From Synergistaceae bacterium (lineage in GTDB: Bacteria; Synergistota; Synergistia; Synergistales; Aminobacteriaceae): a stretch of DNA of 64,000 bases. The first letter of the stretch is position 1. Each line of letters begins with the position of its first letter. Under the pieces are notes generated by a model. The model ran no database searches. It was given only the letters and a program-made list of their open reading frames with translations, and was not told the DNA's origin. The DNA lies in assembly GCA_017405525.1 (NCBI GenBank), contig JAFRAH010000014.1:1-64000 (forward strand). Direction: 5' to 3'. Shown here piece by piece: positions 1-7,802 of the stretch. A program made the position numbers and the translations under genes.

Positions 1-3000
1 AAGATCATTGCACTCCGTACGTTCAACGCAGACGGAAGCGGTCAGAATGCCCACACTATCGCGGCACTGGACTATCTGGCCTCACTACTGCGCAATAATC
101 CCACGCTCAACATTGCCGCGCTGAATATGTCTCTCGGAAGCTATCAGCCTTCTTCCCCCGAAGAGGCCTCCAACGGCTCAAATCCCTATTGGCTGGCACT
201 CAAGGCAATTAGCGACATGAACAGGACGGTGATATGCGTTGCGGCAGGAAATGAGTCCTACGAGCTCGGCTCACCCAATGAGGACGGCGAATACTGCTAC
301 CCTGCATCGTTCACGGGAATCGACAACATGATTGTAGTGGCAGCTTCAGACCCTGACCTTTCGCGGGCATACTACAGCAACTACAACCCGAACTATGCAG
401 ACGTAGCGGCTCCGGGCTCAGACATATTCAGCACAATATCACACACTAAGAGCCATGACCTGAACATTGACAGGGTCGCAAGGGTCTATGCTTACGGCGA
501 GAAGAACGGTACATCAATGGCAACCCCTCACGTTACTGGGGCGGCGGCACTCCTCAAGGCGATTTACCCCAACGCAACAGCCTCACAGATCAAGGCGGCA
601 ATAGTTGGCGGTGCTAATGGTGCTTACCTGCGCGACGACGGAACATCAATGTACGGGATGCTTGACCTCAAGGGAGCAGTTGACTTCATGGCCGCGAGTA
701 TTTCCGGCAATAACCCCCCGAAAATCGCCGGGGCACATACACATGAAGGCACTGCAGGACAGCCCTACATTCTCAGCTTCTACGCGTCAGGTTCACAGCC
801 CATAACGTGGAGCATTGCCGGGAATTTGCCCGACGGCCTCAGTTTCGACAACGGGAAAATCTCAGGTGCTCCCACAAAATCAGGAACGTCATCATTCATT
901 GTTACTGCCGAGAACAGTTACGGCACTGACTCCCTCGTCCTCAGCATAGACATAAAGAGTGCTGAAGCCCCGGTAATCTCGATGACTCAGGACGACATAT
1001 ACGATGCCCTGAAGAATGTAGTATACGGCTGCAAGGTTGACCTTTCGGCAGGGAGCTGGCCGCTGTCTTGGGACTTAACCAGCAATGATTTTCCCGAAAG
1101 TTTTGGCGTTGAGTACGACAATTCACTCGGCGGATTCCAGTTTACCCCCACAGAAACAGGAACATATACATTCACGGCCAAAGTCTCGAACTCTGCAGGC
1201 AATGACTCAAGGACTTTCACCCTTACTGTAGGCGAGGCAGATGCTCCCGAAATTGTGAGCTACGACATAAACCCAAAGGCAGCACGCGGCATAATGTACG
1301 GCCTGAATAGTGCCAGTGATATAGCTATGGCGGCAATGGGCTTCACGAAACCGGGCGGAACTGTAACGGCTGAATGTTCTTTGCCGGTGTCATGGGACGT
1401 TACCGGGCTTCCTGAAGGAATGAGCTTCGAATACGGCCCGGCAGATACAGGAATATACGCAAGCAAGCTGAGCCTCATAGGAACGCCGCAGGAAACAGGC
1501 AGCTATGACCTCGTGATTACCGTACGTGATGCCTTCGGTACTGACAGCATGGACTTCACCTTGAGCGTTGAGGATGCACCCTGCTCATTCGCCATGAAGT
1601 CAGGAAGTTCACTCTTCCAGCGCGGGCTTTACGTCAACAATTCCTATAATGTCATGGGAAGCCCGGTTGTCTCGTTTGACGTTAGCGGTGATGTTCCTCC
1701 GGGAATGTCCTTGCTCTTCGGGAAGAACACGGCCATGTTCGCGGGAGTCCCAACGACAACGGGAATATACCGCCTCGTCCTCACTGCCACGAACAGCGCG
1801 GGAGCTGACAGCATAGACATAACCCTGACGGTGAACGAGCCCGTAGAGATCACGAGCAAGATACTTCCTGACGGCATAAAGGGCACACCATACAGCTACG
1901 ACATGGCGACTCTTTACGGTGTTCCTGTCTCATGGGACATAAACGGGGATATTCCCGGCCTGACACTCAACCCGTCAACAGGCAGGCTCTCAGGGACTCC
2001 CACAGAATCCGGGACGTTCAAGCCAAGAATTACGGCCAGAGCATCAGGGAACGGCTACTACAGCAGGCTATACTCCCTCAACGTGAAGGAAGCTCCGGCA
2101 ATCACGGGGGCATTACTTTTTCCCGGACAGGTTGGCACTCCTTATAGTGCCACACTCACAGCCACAGGGACATCACCGATAACGTGGACGGTCTCAGCCG
2201 GGAGATTACCTGCAGGGCTCGCGCTCTCCTCGAACGGGTATATTTATGGCACACCGACAGAATCAGGCACCTTCATATTCAGCCTCAAGGCCACAAACTC
2301 AGTCAGCGATGACACAAGAATTTTCACCGTCAACATAGAACCAGACGGGCCAGTTGAACCGCCTATACCAAGCAGGGACATAGATTCCGGCAAGCCAGAG
2401 ATAACGCGGCTCAATACTAACGGCCTCTACGCCATGAATAACGGGGAATTAGGCCAGCTCATCCAGTTCATGAACGAAGGGGGGAAAATTGCCGCAATAC
2501 TCCCGGAAATCAGCGTGAACATATCCGGGCTTTATGACTATGAGAGCTTTGACCTTCTCGCGAACATTGCAATCTCTCAGGACATCCCGGAAGGCTGGGG
2601 GCTGATCTGGAATGTGTTTACCCGTACCTCCATGCTGTCGGAATTTCTGGACACTGAGGAAAATTCCGCAACCTTCTACGACACTTCCGGGAACGTGATA
2701 ACCTCAGTACCTGACAACCACACGGTGAATGTCTCTGCGTGGTTCAACACTGGAGTGCACTACATCCCTGTGATTTTGGCGGTGAAGAGTGATGACGCTC
2801 ACAACGTAGGCGGCTCAGGAGGAGGCTGTAATTCGGGGGGCTTGTGGCTCATCATTGCGGCGGCGGTCTTCCTCTTTGTCCCAGGCATGAAGTCCCTGAA
2901 AATTCTTGCGCTCGTCTGCATCATCGTCCCAGCGTTCTCTGTGGCCATAGCGTCAGAATACAGGGAGGGTGAGGCTCTCGTTGTGATACGTGCTCCCGAA

Positions 3001-3264
3001 GGCATCACAATAACCAGTGAGAACGTGAACACCCCGGAAGTCAGGGCATATCTTGACGGAATAGCTGAGGCATCATGCGGAAGGGTTGCGGCGGTTTACG
3101 GCTCGTTGTCGGCGGCAGGAGGAGGACACAACATACTTGCCTTCATCGTGTCGGAAAAGCTCACGACAAAGAAGCTCGTTGCCTCCCTGAAGAAAGACCC
3201 GCGGGTTGTCTCAGCGAGTCCAAACTACAAGGTCAGGACTATGGGCGCACGCTTGACAGAATAA
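1..3264 (+). CDS. Subtilisin-like serine protease (S8), 5' end missing, with Ig-like repeats, sorting-type tail and fused prodomain
   Basis: The reading frame is open from base 1, so the start, signal peptide, prodomain and catalytic Asp and His lie outside the window. The oxyanion Asn sits in AAGNES (near 250) and the nucleophile Ser in GTSMATPHVTG (codon 514-516), the S8 signature. About six Ig-like (He_PIG-type) repeats follow, roughly 700-2340, each with a variant of LPxGLxF...G.PTxSGT. A stalk domain leads to a Gly-rich GGGCNSGG stretch (Cys codon 2827) and a hydrophobic helix, like the Synergist-CTERM sorting tail. Unexpectedly the frame continues without a stop from an internal ATG at 2887 into a signal-peptide-like stretch and a region resembling an S8 prodomain (ending KKDPRVVSASPNY plus ten residues). 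Secreted or surface protease is inferred. The fusion is either a deletion remnant of a second subtilase or a separately started small protein. Confidence 0.88.
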   Translation, partial: KIIALRTFNADGSGQNAHTIAALDYLASLLRNNPTLNIAALNMSLGSYQPSSPEEASNGSNPYWLALKAISDMNRTVICVAAGNESYELGSPNEDGEYCYPASFTGIDNMIVVAASDPDLSRAYYSNYNPNYADVAAPGSDIFSTISHTKSHDLNIDRVARVYAYGEKNGTSMATPHVTGAAALLKAIYPNATASQIKAAIVGGANGAYLRDDGTSMYGMLDLKGAVDFMAASISGNNPPKIAGAHTHEGTAGQPYILSFYASGSQPITWSIAGNLPDGLSFDNGKISGAPTKSGTSSFIVTAENSYGTDSLVLSIDIKSAEAPVISMTQDDIYDALKNVVYGCKVDLSAGSWPLSWDLTSNDFPESFGVEYDNSLGGFQFTPTETGTYTFTAKVSNSAGNDSRTFTLTVGEADAPEIVSYDINPKAARGIMYGLNSASDIAMAAMGFTKPGGTVTAECSLPVSWDVTGLPEGMSFEYGPADTGIYASKLSLIGTPQETGSYDLVITVRDAFGTDSMDFTLSVEDAPCSFAMKSGSSLFQRGLYVNNSYNVMGSPVVSFDVSGDVPPGMSLLFGKNTAMFAGVPTTTGIYRLVLTATNSAGADSIDITLTVNEPVEITSKILPDGIKGTPYSYDMATLYGVPVSWDINGDIPGLTLNPSTGRLSGTPTESGTFKPRITARASGNGYYSRLYSLNVKEAPAITGALLFPGQVGTPYSATLTATGTSPITWTVSAGRLPAGLALSSNGYIYGTPTESGTFIFSLKATNSVSDDTRIFTVNIEPDGPVEPPIPSRDIDSGKPEITRLNTNGLYAMNNGELGQLIQFMNEGGKIAAILPEISVNISGLYDYESFDLLANIAISQDIPEGWGLIWNVFTRTSMLSEFLDTEENSATFYDTSGNVITSVPDNHTVNVSAWFNTGVHYIPVILAVKSDDAHNVGGSGGGCNSGGLWLIIAAAVFLFVPGMKSLKILALVCIIVPAFSVAIASEYREGEALVVIRAPEGITITSENVNTPEVRAYLDGIAEASCGRVAAVYGSLSAAGGGHNILAFIVSEKLTTKKLVASLKKDPRVVSASPNYKVRTMGARLTE

Positions 3265-3281
3265 CTTTTGCCCTGTAGAAT
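3253..3281 (+). promoter_or_regulatory. Sigma-70-type promoter of the Thr-Tyr-Thr tRNA operon
   Basis: TTGACA (3253-3258), a 17-base spacer and TAGAAT (3276-3281) sit 16 bases before the first tRNA. The -35 box overlaps the last codons of the preceding protease frame, and the stop codon lies in the spacer. Confidence 0.8.
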
Positions 3282-3296
3282 GCACTAGTTGTTGAA

Positions 3297-3372
3297 GCCG
3301 GTGTAGCTCAGTCGGTAGAGCAGCTGACTTGTAATCAGCAGGTCGGAGGTTCGAATCCCCTTGCCGGCTCCA
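3297..3372 (+). tRNA. tRNA-Thr (anticodon UGU)
   Basis: A 76-base cloverleaf with acceptor GCCGGTG paired to TGCCGGC, D-arm AGCTCAGTCGGTAGAGC, and anticodon stem GCTGA/TCAGC around loop CTTGTAA. The T-arm contains GGTTCGAATCC, and CCA is encoded. It is the first gene of a three-tRNA operon. Confidence 0.95.
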
Positions 3373-3387
3373 GTAAGTCAACAAAGT

Positions 3388-3473
3388 GGTGGAATGGCCG
3401 AGTGGTCAATGGCAACAGACTGTAAATCTGTCGACGGGAGTCTACCATGGTTCAAATCCATGTTCCACCACCA
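3388..3473 (+). tRNA. tRNA-Tyr (anticodon GUA)
   Basis: An 86-base class II tRNA with acceptor GGTGGAA/TTCCACC, anticodon loop CTGTAAA (GTA), a long variable arm after the anticodon stem, and encoded CCA. It is the second gene of the operon. Confidence 0.95.
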
Positions 3474-3476
3474 AAA

Positions 3477-3552
3477 GCCGATTTAGCTCAGCCGGCAGAG
3501 CACATCCATGGTAAGGATGGGGTCTTCGGTTCAAATCCGAAAATCGGCTCCA
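3477..3552 (+). tRNA. tRNA-Thr (anticodon GGU)
   Basis: A 76-base cloverleaf with acceptor GCCGATT paired to AATCGGC, anticodon stem CATCC/GGATG around loop ATGGTAA (GGT), and encoded CCA. It lies three bases after tRNA-Tyr and is the last gene of the operon. Together with the UGU isoacceptor it gives two Thr tRNAs in one transcript. Confidence 0.94.
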
Positions 3553-3567
3553 GCACGAAAACAGTAG

Positions 3568-3601
3568 CTCCGGGATAATCACAACCTCCCGGAGTTTTTT
3601 T
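3568..3601 (+). terminator. Rho-independent terminator of the tRNA operon
   Basis: A perfect 8-bp stem CTCCGGGA (3568-3575) / TCCCGGAG (3587-3594) is followed by seven T. The hairpin may also serve the convergent chemoreceptor gene, although the T-run on that strand is weak. Confidence 0.88.
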
Positions 3602-3618
3602 GTGCCTTCACTTCCTGC

Positions 3619-6054
3619 CTAAAGCCTGAACTTGTGGATTACCGCATTGAGTTCCGATACTGCCTCCCTGCATGTGCTGACCTTCGAGGCCGTCCCGTGA
3701 GTCTCTTCCGCCATCCCTGAAGTCTTCTGTGCTATGTCGTTGATGCCCGACGATGACTCCCTCACAGTAACGTCAATCCCGTCAATTGCCCCGGCCATGT
3801 CCTCAATCTCAGTGCTGAGGCTGTCTATGCTCTTCTTGACCGAGTCCATCCTGCCGCCGAAGGTCTCAGCGTCATTCCTGTACTGGGTGCTCATCCTGCC
3901 GAACTCCTGATAGTCAACAAGAACGCTCTCCTCAAGGAAGGTTACTGCCTCATTCAGGCATTCCGACATTCTGGCCGTAGCACCGTTCACTTCCTCGACT
4001 ACTGCGCTGATGTTCTGGACGACTTCCGAGGTCTGGCCTGCAAGCCCGCGAATCTCCGAAGCTACGACGGAGAAGCCACGCCCCTTGTCGCCTGCACGTG
4101 CCGCCTCTATTGACGCGTTCAGTGAGAGCATGGCCGTCTGTGTTGAGATTGACATTATGTCGCCTATGAGGTCGTTGATCCTGTTTACCGCCTGTGATGA
4201 CTCGATAGCCTCGTCTGACTTTCTCTTGACGCGCCCGAAAATCTCAGATGTCCTTTTACCGGCCTGTTCTGACGCTGTGGAGAGAGCATCAGCCCGTGAG
4301 ATGACCTCACCTGTGAGTTTTGCCCCTTCTGCCGCAAGAGTGTCTATGCTGAGGGCATGTTCCTTCACGTTCCCGGCACTGCGTGAGATTGAGGCTGTCG
4401 ATGATGCGGTCTCCTCCATCCCGGCGGCAAGCTGCTCAGTTACGGCGGAATTGTCCTCGCACATCTGCCCCGCACGGTCTATAGTCTGCTTGAGCTCCCC
4501 TACATTGTGTTCTATGCTCTCACATGACTCAGCGATTGAGCCTACTATGTCCCGGAGGTTCTCCCTCATCACTGAAAGCGCGCGCGAAATAAGCCCTATC
4601 TCGTCCGAACGCCCCTCAAGCCTCGCTGATGCTTCATCCTCCGAGAGGTCAAAGCCTGCCGTCCTCCTGATTACCGGCACAATCTGACCCAGTGCCCTGA
4701 GCATAAGGACAGTGAACAGGTACACCATGACGACAGCCGCAACCTCGCAGGCAATCCCGTAAGCTATGAGGGACTTCCGCATTCTCCCGACAGGCAGCAT
4801 CATTGCGTCATAGTCAGCCGTAACGATAACGATATTTCCCGACTTCGTGAACGCATAGCCCGCCGCCTTGTACGAGCCCTTGTAGTCATACGTGCACGAG
4901 CTGTTGAGGACTGTCCTTCCTGCCCTGAGCTCCGAGACTATTCCCCTGACAGCGGCATTCTCCACAGGCTGGCCGATTTTCTGCGCGTCCCTGTGGTAGA
5001 GCATCGTTCCTTCAGGTGAGACCATGTAGGCATATGAGCCCGGAACTCCCGACATTCTTATTCCGCCTATGAGCTTCCCGTAATCGATCACTATGAGCCT
5101 GTCATAATCCGCAGTAACGAGTACTATATTCCCAGTGTCAGTGAACGAGTACCCTGCGAGCTTCCTTGAGCCACGATAATCATAGACAACGTAGCCGTCC
5201 TGAATGCTCCTGCCTGCCTTGATGTCAGCTACGAGGCCTTTAACCGCCGCGTTCTCTACTGGCTGTCCTATTTTCCCGGAGTCAGGGTGCCAAAGCATTG
5301 TGCCCTCCGGCGAGACCATGTAGGCATATGACCCTTCGGCAACGTCAATGTGAATGTTCCCAAGAAGCGCGTTATAGTCTATCTTCATGAACTCGTCATA
5401 ATCCGCCGTAACTATGACGATATTCCCCCCTGACGTGAAAGCGTACCCTGCGAGCTTTAGGGCGTTCCTGTACTCATAGAGCACTGAGCCGTTCCTGACT
5501 GCGTAGCCTGCCCTGATGTCCGCAAGTATTCCCTTAACGGCGGCGTTCTCGACAGGCTGGCCTATCTTCCCGGAGTCAGGGTGCCACATCATCGTTCCTT
5601 CAGGCGATACCATGTAGGCATATGATCCCCTGACATCCTTGATGGCAGCGTCCCTGAGTATCCCGTCAAGAGTGGCGCGTGAGAGCTCCCCAGAACTTGA
5701 GGCAATATTCAGGCTCTTCACGAGTTCCTCGGCTAAGTTCTGTGCGTATGACTTGTAGACCGTCTCACCAAAACGACGGGAGAAGTTGATTGACACAGCG
5801 GCCTCATGGGCAAGGTTCTTGGCGTAACCACCGTATGCTTCAAGTCCAAGATCGGCGGCAAAGTCTACCCCAGATGCTGCCTCTTCCGCCAAGTTCTGCG
5901 CGTAGTTGAGGTACGTGGACTCCATCTGCCTTGATGCCCTGTTCGTGGCTATGATGACCTGGACGGCGACAACAGCAAGGACAACCGCACTGATGAGCAA
6001 CGCAATCTTTGTGCTCATGCGGGAAAAGAAAGACAGACTGCCTTCATTCTTCAT
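3619..6054 (-). CDS. Methyl-accepting chemotaxis protein with triplicated sensor
   Basis: This 811-residue receptor would detect a ligand outside the membrane and signal to CheA/CheW. The first membrane helix is at about residues 16-36. Three 26-residue repeats (starting at residues 48, 74 and 100, each containing YAxNLA) follow. Then come three Cache-like units of exactly 98 residues (starting at 143, 241 and 339), each beginning GSYAYMVSPEGTM and containing KIGQPVENAAV. A second membrane helix lies near 430-452, followed by a HAMP-like linker and a long coiled-coil signalling domain. The kinase-control tip contains LNASIEAARAGDKGRGF. No C-terminal methylesterase-binding pentapeptide is seen. 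The gene stands alone with its own promoter. The ligand is unknown; an amino or organic acid is plausible for a Cache-type sensor. Confidence 0.93.
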   Translation of the reverse strand: MKNEGSLSFFSRMSTKIALLISAVVLAVVAVQVIIATNRASRQMESTYLNYAQNLAEEAASGVDFAADLGLEAYGGYAKNLAHEAAVSINFSRRFGETVYKSYAQNLAEELVKSLNIASSSGELSRATLDGILRDAAIKDVRGSYAYMVSPEGTMMWHPDSGKIGQPVENAAVKGILADIRAGYAVRNGSVLYEYRNALKLAGYAFTSGGNIVIVTADYDEFMKIDYNALLGNIHIDVAEGSYAYMVSPEGTMLWHPDSGKIGQPVENAAVKGLVADIKAGRSIQDGYVVYDYRGSRKLAGYSFTDTGNIVLVTADYDRLIVIDYGKLIGGIRMSGVPGSYAYMVSPEGTMLYHRDAQKIGQPVENAAVRGIVSELRAGRTVLNSSCTYDYKGSYKAAGYAFTKSGNIVIVTADYDAMMLPVGRMRKSLIAYGIACEVAAVVMVYLFTVLMLRALGQIVPVIRRTAGFDLSEDEASARLEGRSDEIGLISRALSVMRENLRDIVGSIAESCESIEHNVGELKQTIDRAGQMCEDNSAVTEQLAAGMEETASSTASISRSAGNVKEHALSIDTLAAEGAKLTGEVISRADALSTASEQAGKRTSEIFGRVKRKSDEAIESSQAVNRINDLIGDIMSISTQTAMLSLNASIEAARAGDKGRGFSVVASEIRGLAGQTSEVVQNISAVVEEVNGATARMSECLNEAVTFLEESVLVDYQEFGRMSTQYRNDAETFGGRMDSVKKSIDSLSTEIEDMAGAIDGIDVTVRESSSGINDIAQKTSGMAEETHGTASKVSTCREAVSELNAVIHKFRL
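4795..5628 (-). repeat. Three tandem 294-base sensor repeats in the chemoreceptor
   Basis: The units run roughly 5628-5335, 5334-5041 and 5040-4795 on the minus strand. Each encodes a 98-residue block opening GSYAYMVSPEGTM, with KIGQPVENAAV, an AGY(A/S)FT core and a closing NI(V)xVTADYD. The third unit is more diverged (LYHRDAQK instead of LWHPDSGK). Confidence 0.9.
5680..5913 (-). repeat. Three tandem 78-base helical repeats in the chemoreceptor
   Basis: Residues 48-125 contain three 26-residue units starting YLNYAQNLAEE, YGGYAKNLAHE and YKSYAQNLAEE. They sit between the first membrane helix and the three sensor units, so the number of helical repeats matches the number of sensor repeats. 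Confidence 0.85.
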
Positions 6055-6092
6055 TGTAATTTATTCCTTTGTCGTGGGATATTTTGACGGCT

Positions 6093-6121
6093 ATTATAGC
6101 TTACGTATGATTGTATGGAAA
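6093..6121 (-). promoter_or_regulatory. Promoter of the chemoreceptor gene
   Basis: On the minus strand TTTCCA (6116-6121), a 17-base spacer and a perfect TATAAT (6093-6098) precede the start codon by about 40 bases. The -10 box and leader closely resemble those before the small peptide gene at 35660. Confidence 0.55.
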
Positions 6122-6133
6122 TGGGGGGGGAAA

Positions 6134-6209
<76 letters not shown>

Positions 6210-6229
6210 ATATTCTGATGTCAATTCTC

Positions 6230-6306
6230 TGGCGCGTCCGGCAGGACTTGAACCCGCTGCCTGAAGATCCGAAGTCTTCCGCTCTATCCAGATGAGCTAC
6301 GAACGC
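6230..6306 (-). tRNA. tRNA-Arg (anticodon UCG)
   Basis: A 77-base cloverleaf with acceptor GCGTTCG paired to CGGACGC (two G:U or mispairing-tolerant steps), anticodon stem GAAGA/TCTTC around loop CTTCGGA, and encoded CCA. An unmodified U at position 34 for a CGN codon box is less usual than the ACG form. Confidence 0.92.
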
Positions 6307-6308
6307 TT

Positions 6309-6386
6309 TGGGGTGAGTGAAGGGACTTGAACCCTCAACCGCCGGAACCACAATCCGAAGCTCTAACCAATTGCGCTACACTCACC
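6309..6386 (-). tRNA. tRNA-His (anticodon GUG)
   Basis: The cloverleaf has acceptor GTGAGTG/CACTCAC, anticodon loop TTGTGGT, discriminator C and encoded CCA. The extra 5' G typical of tRNA-His is encoded as the last base of the interval. Confidence 0.94.
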
Positions 6387-6421
6387 ATATTGCTCCGACT
6401 TACTGCCTAGCTGTTACTTTA

Positions 6422-6498
6422 TGGCGCGCCCTGCAGGATTCGAACCCGCGGCCTACGGCTTAGAAGGCCGTTGCTCTATCCAGCTGAGCTAAGAGCGC
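6422..6498 (-). tRNA. tRNA-Arg (anticodon UCU)
   Basis: A 77-base cloverleaf with acceptor GCGCTCT/AGGGCGC, anticodon stem ACGGC/GCCGT around loop CTTCTAA, and encoded CCA. It reads AGA/AGG, matching the heavy use of AGG in the coding regions here. Confidence 0.94.
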
Positions 6499-6510
6499 GT
6501 ATCTTGCCTT

Positions 6511-6588
6511 TGGAGCGGGAAACGGGATTCGAACCCGCGACCTACGGCTTGGAAGGCCATCGCTCTAGCCAAACTGAGCTATTCCCGC
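6511..6588 (-). tRNA. tRNA-Gly (anticodon UCC)
   Basis: A 78-base cloverleaf with acceptor GCGGGAA/TTCCCGC, a slightly long D-loop, anticodon loop CTTCCAA and encoded CCA. Confidence 0.93.
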
Positions 6589-6600
6589 ACGTTCTCACTC

Positions 6601-6678
6601 TGGTCGGGGCGAGAAGATTTGAACTTCCGACCCCCTGCTCCCAAAGCAGGTGCGCTAACCAGACTGCGCTACGCCCCG
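6601..6678 (-). tRNA. tRNA-Pro (anticodon UGG)
   Basis: The cloverleaf has acceptor CGGGGCG/CGCCCCG, anticodon stem CCTGC/GCAGG around loop TTTGGGA, and encoded CCA. It is the first gene of the Pro-Gly-Arg-His-Arg-Lys operon. Confidence 0.94.
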
Positions 6679-6701
6679 CTGTTCACGTATCACAAGAAGT
6701 A

Positions 6702-6729
6702 ATTATATCTCCCTTGTCCGTTTTGTCAA
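6702..6729 (-). promoter_or_regulatory. Consensus promoter of the six-tRNA operon
   Basis: On the minus strand a perfect TTGACA (6724-6729) and a perfect TATAAT (6702-6707) are separated by 16 bases and lie about 24 bases before tRNA-Pro. Confidence 0.88.
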
Positions 6730-6751
6730 CCCCTCTGCTTTAACGTCCCTC

Positions 6752-7528
6752 CTATGCGAATATCTCTCCCTCAGAGAATAATGCTGCCTTCCCTGAGATT
6801 ATAACCCTCTCACCTGATGCCTCGCAATACAGGCAGCCTCCACGCTCTGATGCCTGATACGCTGTTATTCTCGTTCTTCCGAGCCTGTTGAACCAGTAAG
6901 GGGCTATGTGGCAGTGCCCGGAACCACAAACAGGGTCTTCACGTATTCCCAGCTTGGGCGCAAAGCTACGCGACACGCAGTCTGTTCCGTCATGGCCGGG
7001 GGCAGTGATGTGGAGCAGCAACCCGTCAAGTTCCTTCACACGCTCCATGTCTGGGACGCATTCACGGACTTGCGACTCATCCTTCAGGACACACAGCAAA
7101 TCTCGCCCCATGTATGCCTCTTCAGGGAGGAAGCCCAGTGCCTCACTCATCGCCTCACTCACAGGAACAGGAGCAAGCTCATACGCCGGAAAGTCCATCG
7201 CGTAAAGGCCGCCGTTGTTCCTCACAGTAAGGTCGCCGCTAAGTGTCGTGAAGGTTACTGTGTCAGCGTCAGTGTAGAACCTCATCATTACGTAGGCACT
7301 CGCAAGCGTGGCATGTCCGCAAAGGTCAATCTCGCCGCCCGGAGTGAACCAGCGCAAGTGATATTTCCCCGGCTCTTCAGGAACAATGAAGGCTGTCTCT
7401 GAGAAATTATTTTCCCGCGCTATGTCCATCATCAATTTTTCGTCAGGCCATGAAGTCATCACACACACTGCCGCCTGGTTGCCCGAAAATATTTTGTCGG
7501 TGAACGCATCAACTATGTATTGTTTCAT
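6752..7528 (-). CDS. PhzF-family isomerase/epimerase
   Basis: This protein of about 258 residues belongs to the PhzF/diaminopimelate-epimerase fold. It shows the family's GNQAAVCV, NNFSETAF (with the catalytic Glu), LRWFTPGGEIDLCGHATLA and the second-domain EDPVCGSGH. The ATG at 7528 is chosen because GGGGAG lies eight bases upstream; an in-frame GTG at 7537 has no such site. The gene is last in a barnase-barstar-PhzF row, 19 bases after barstar. Most PhzF homologues outside phenazine clusters have no assigned substrate, and no phenazine genes are seen here, so the substrate is unknown. Confidence 0.9.
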   Translation of the reverse strand: MKQYIVDAFTDKIFSGNQAAVCVMTSWPDEKLMMDIARENNFSETAFIVPEEPGKYHLRWFTPGGEIDLCGHATLASAYVMMRFYTDADTVTFTTLSGDLTVRNNGGLYAMDFPAYELAPVPVSEAMSEALGFLPEEAYMGRDLLCVLKDESQVRECVPDMERVKELDGLLLHITAPGHDGTDCVSRSFAPKLGIREDPVCGSGHCHIAPYWFNRLGRTRITAYQASERGGCLYCEASGERVIISGKAALFSEGEIFA

Positions 7529-7547
7529 GTCAATCACTCCCCATGAC

Positions 7548-7802
7548 TCACGCCAAAATCCTTAAGCCTTCATTCTCCTCTGCACTGTCCCTGAAGACTT
7601 CAAGGACTCTGGCGAAATATCCGCCCGAAACTTTGTCCGTGTTCACGAACTCAATCACAGCATCATCAAGTTCAGTCAGGCAGTCATGAAGAGCGTCAAG
7701 GTTCCCGCCGTAATACTCAGGGAAATTCAGGGAGGAGCGCAGATATTTGTGTGCCTCTTCCTTGTCCTGAAGCCTCAGAGCATCAAGAGCAACCCTCATC
7801 AT
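7548..7802 (-). CDS. Barstar-like ribonuclease inhibitor
   Basis: This 84-residue protein matches barstar, the cytoplasmic inhibitor that blocks the barnase active site. The core motif YYGGNLDALHDCLTEL corresponds closely to the barstar helix that plugs the enzyme. Asp36 and Asp40 occupy the places of barstar Asp35 and Asp39, which bind the catalytic arginines and histidine. Its start overlaps the end of the RNase gene by four bases (ATGA), so translation is probably coupled and enzyme and inhibitor are made together. It would protect the producer from its own secreted RNase before export. Confidence 0.93.
   Translation of the reverse strand: MMRVALDALRLQDKEEAHKYLRSSLNFPEYYGGNLDALHDCLTELDDAVIEFVNTDKVSGGYFARVLEVFRDSAEENEGLRILA

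Noticed and set aside
4010..4687. A 225-codon open frame opposite the chemoreceptor
   Set aside because: It is antisense to a conserved signalling domain, has a low-complexity Ser/Ala/Arg make-up, and has no ribosome site; it follows from codon bias of the real gene.
4795..5628. 294-base repeats considered as a mobile or satellite element
   Set aside because: They keep the reading frame and protein motifs of a sensor domain; no transposase or terminal repeats are present.
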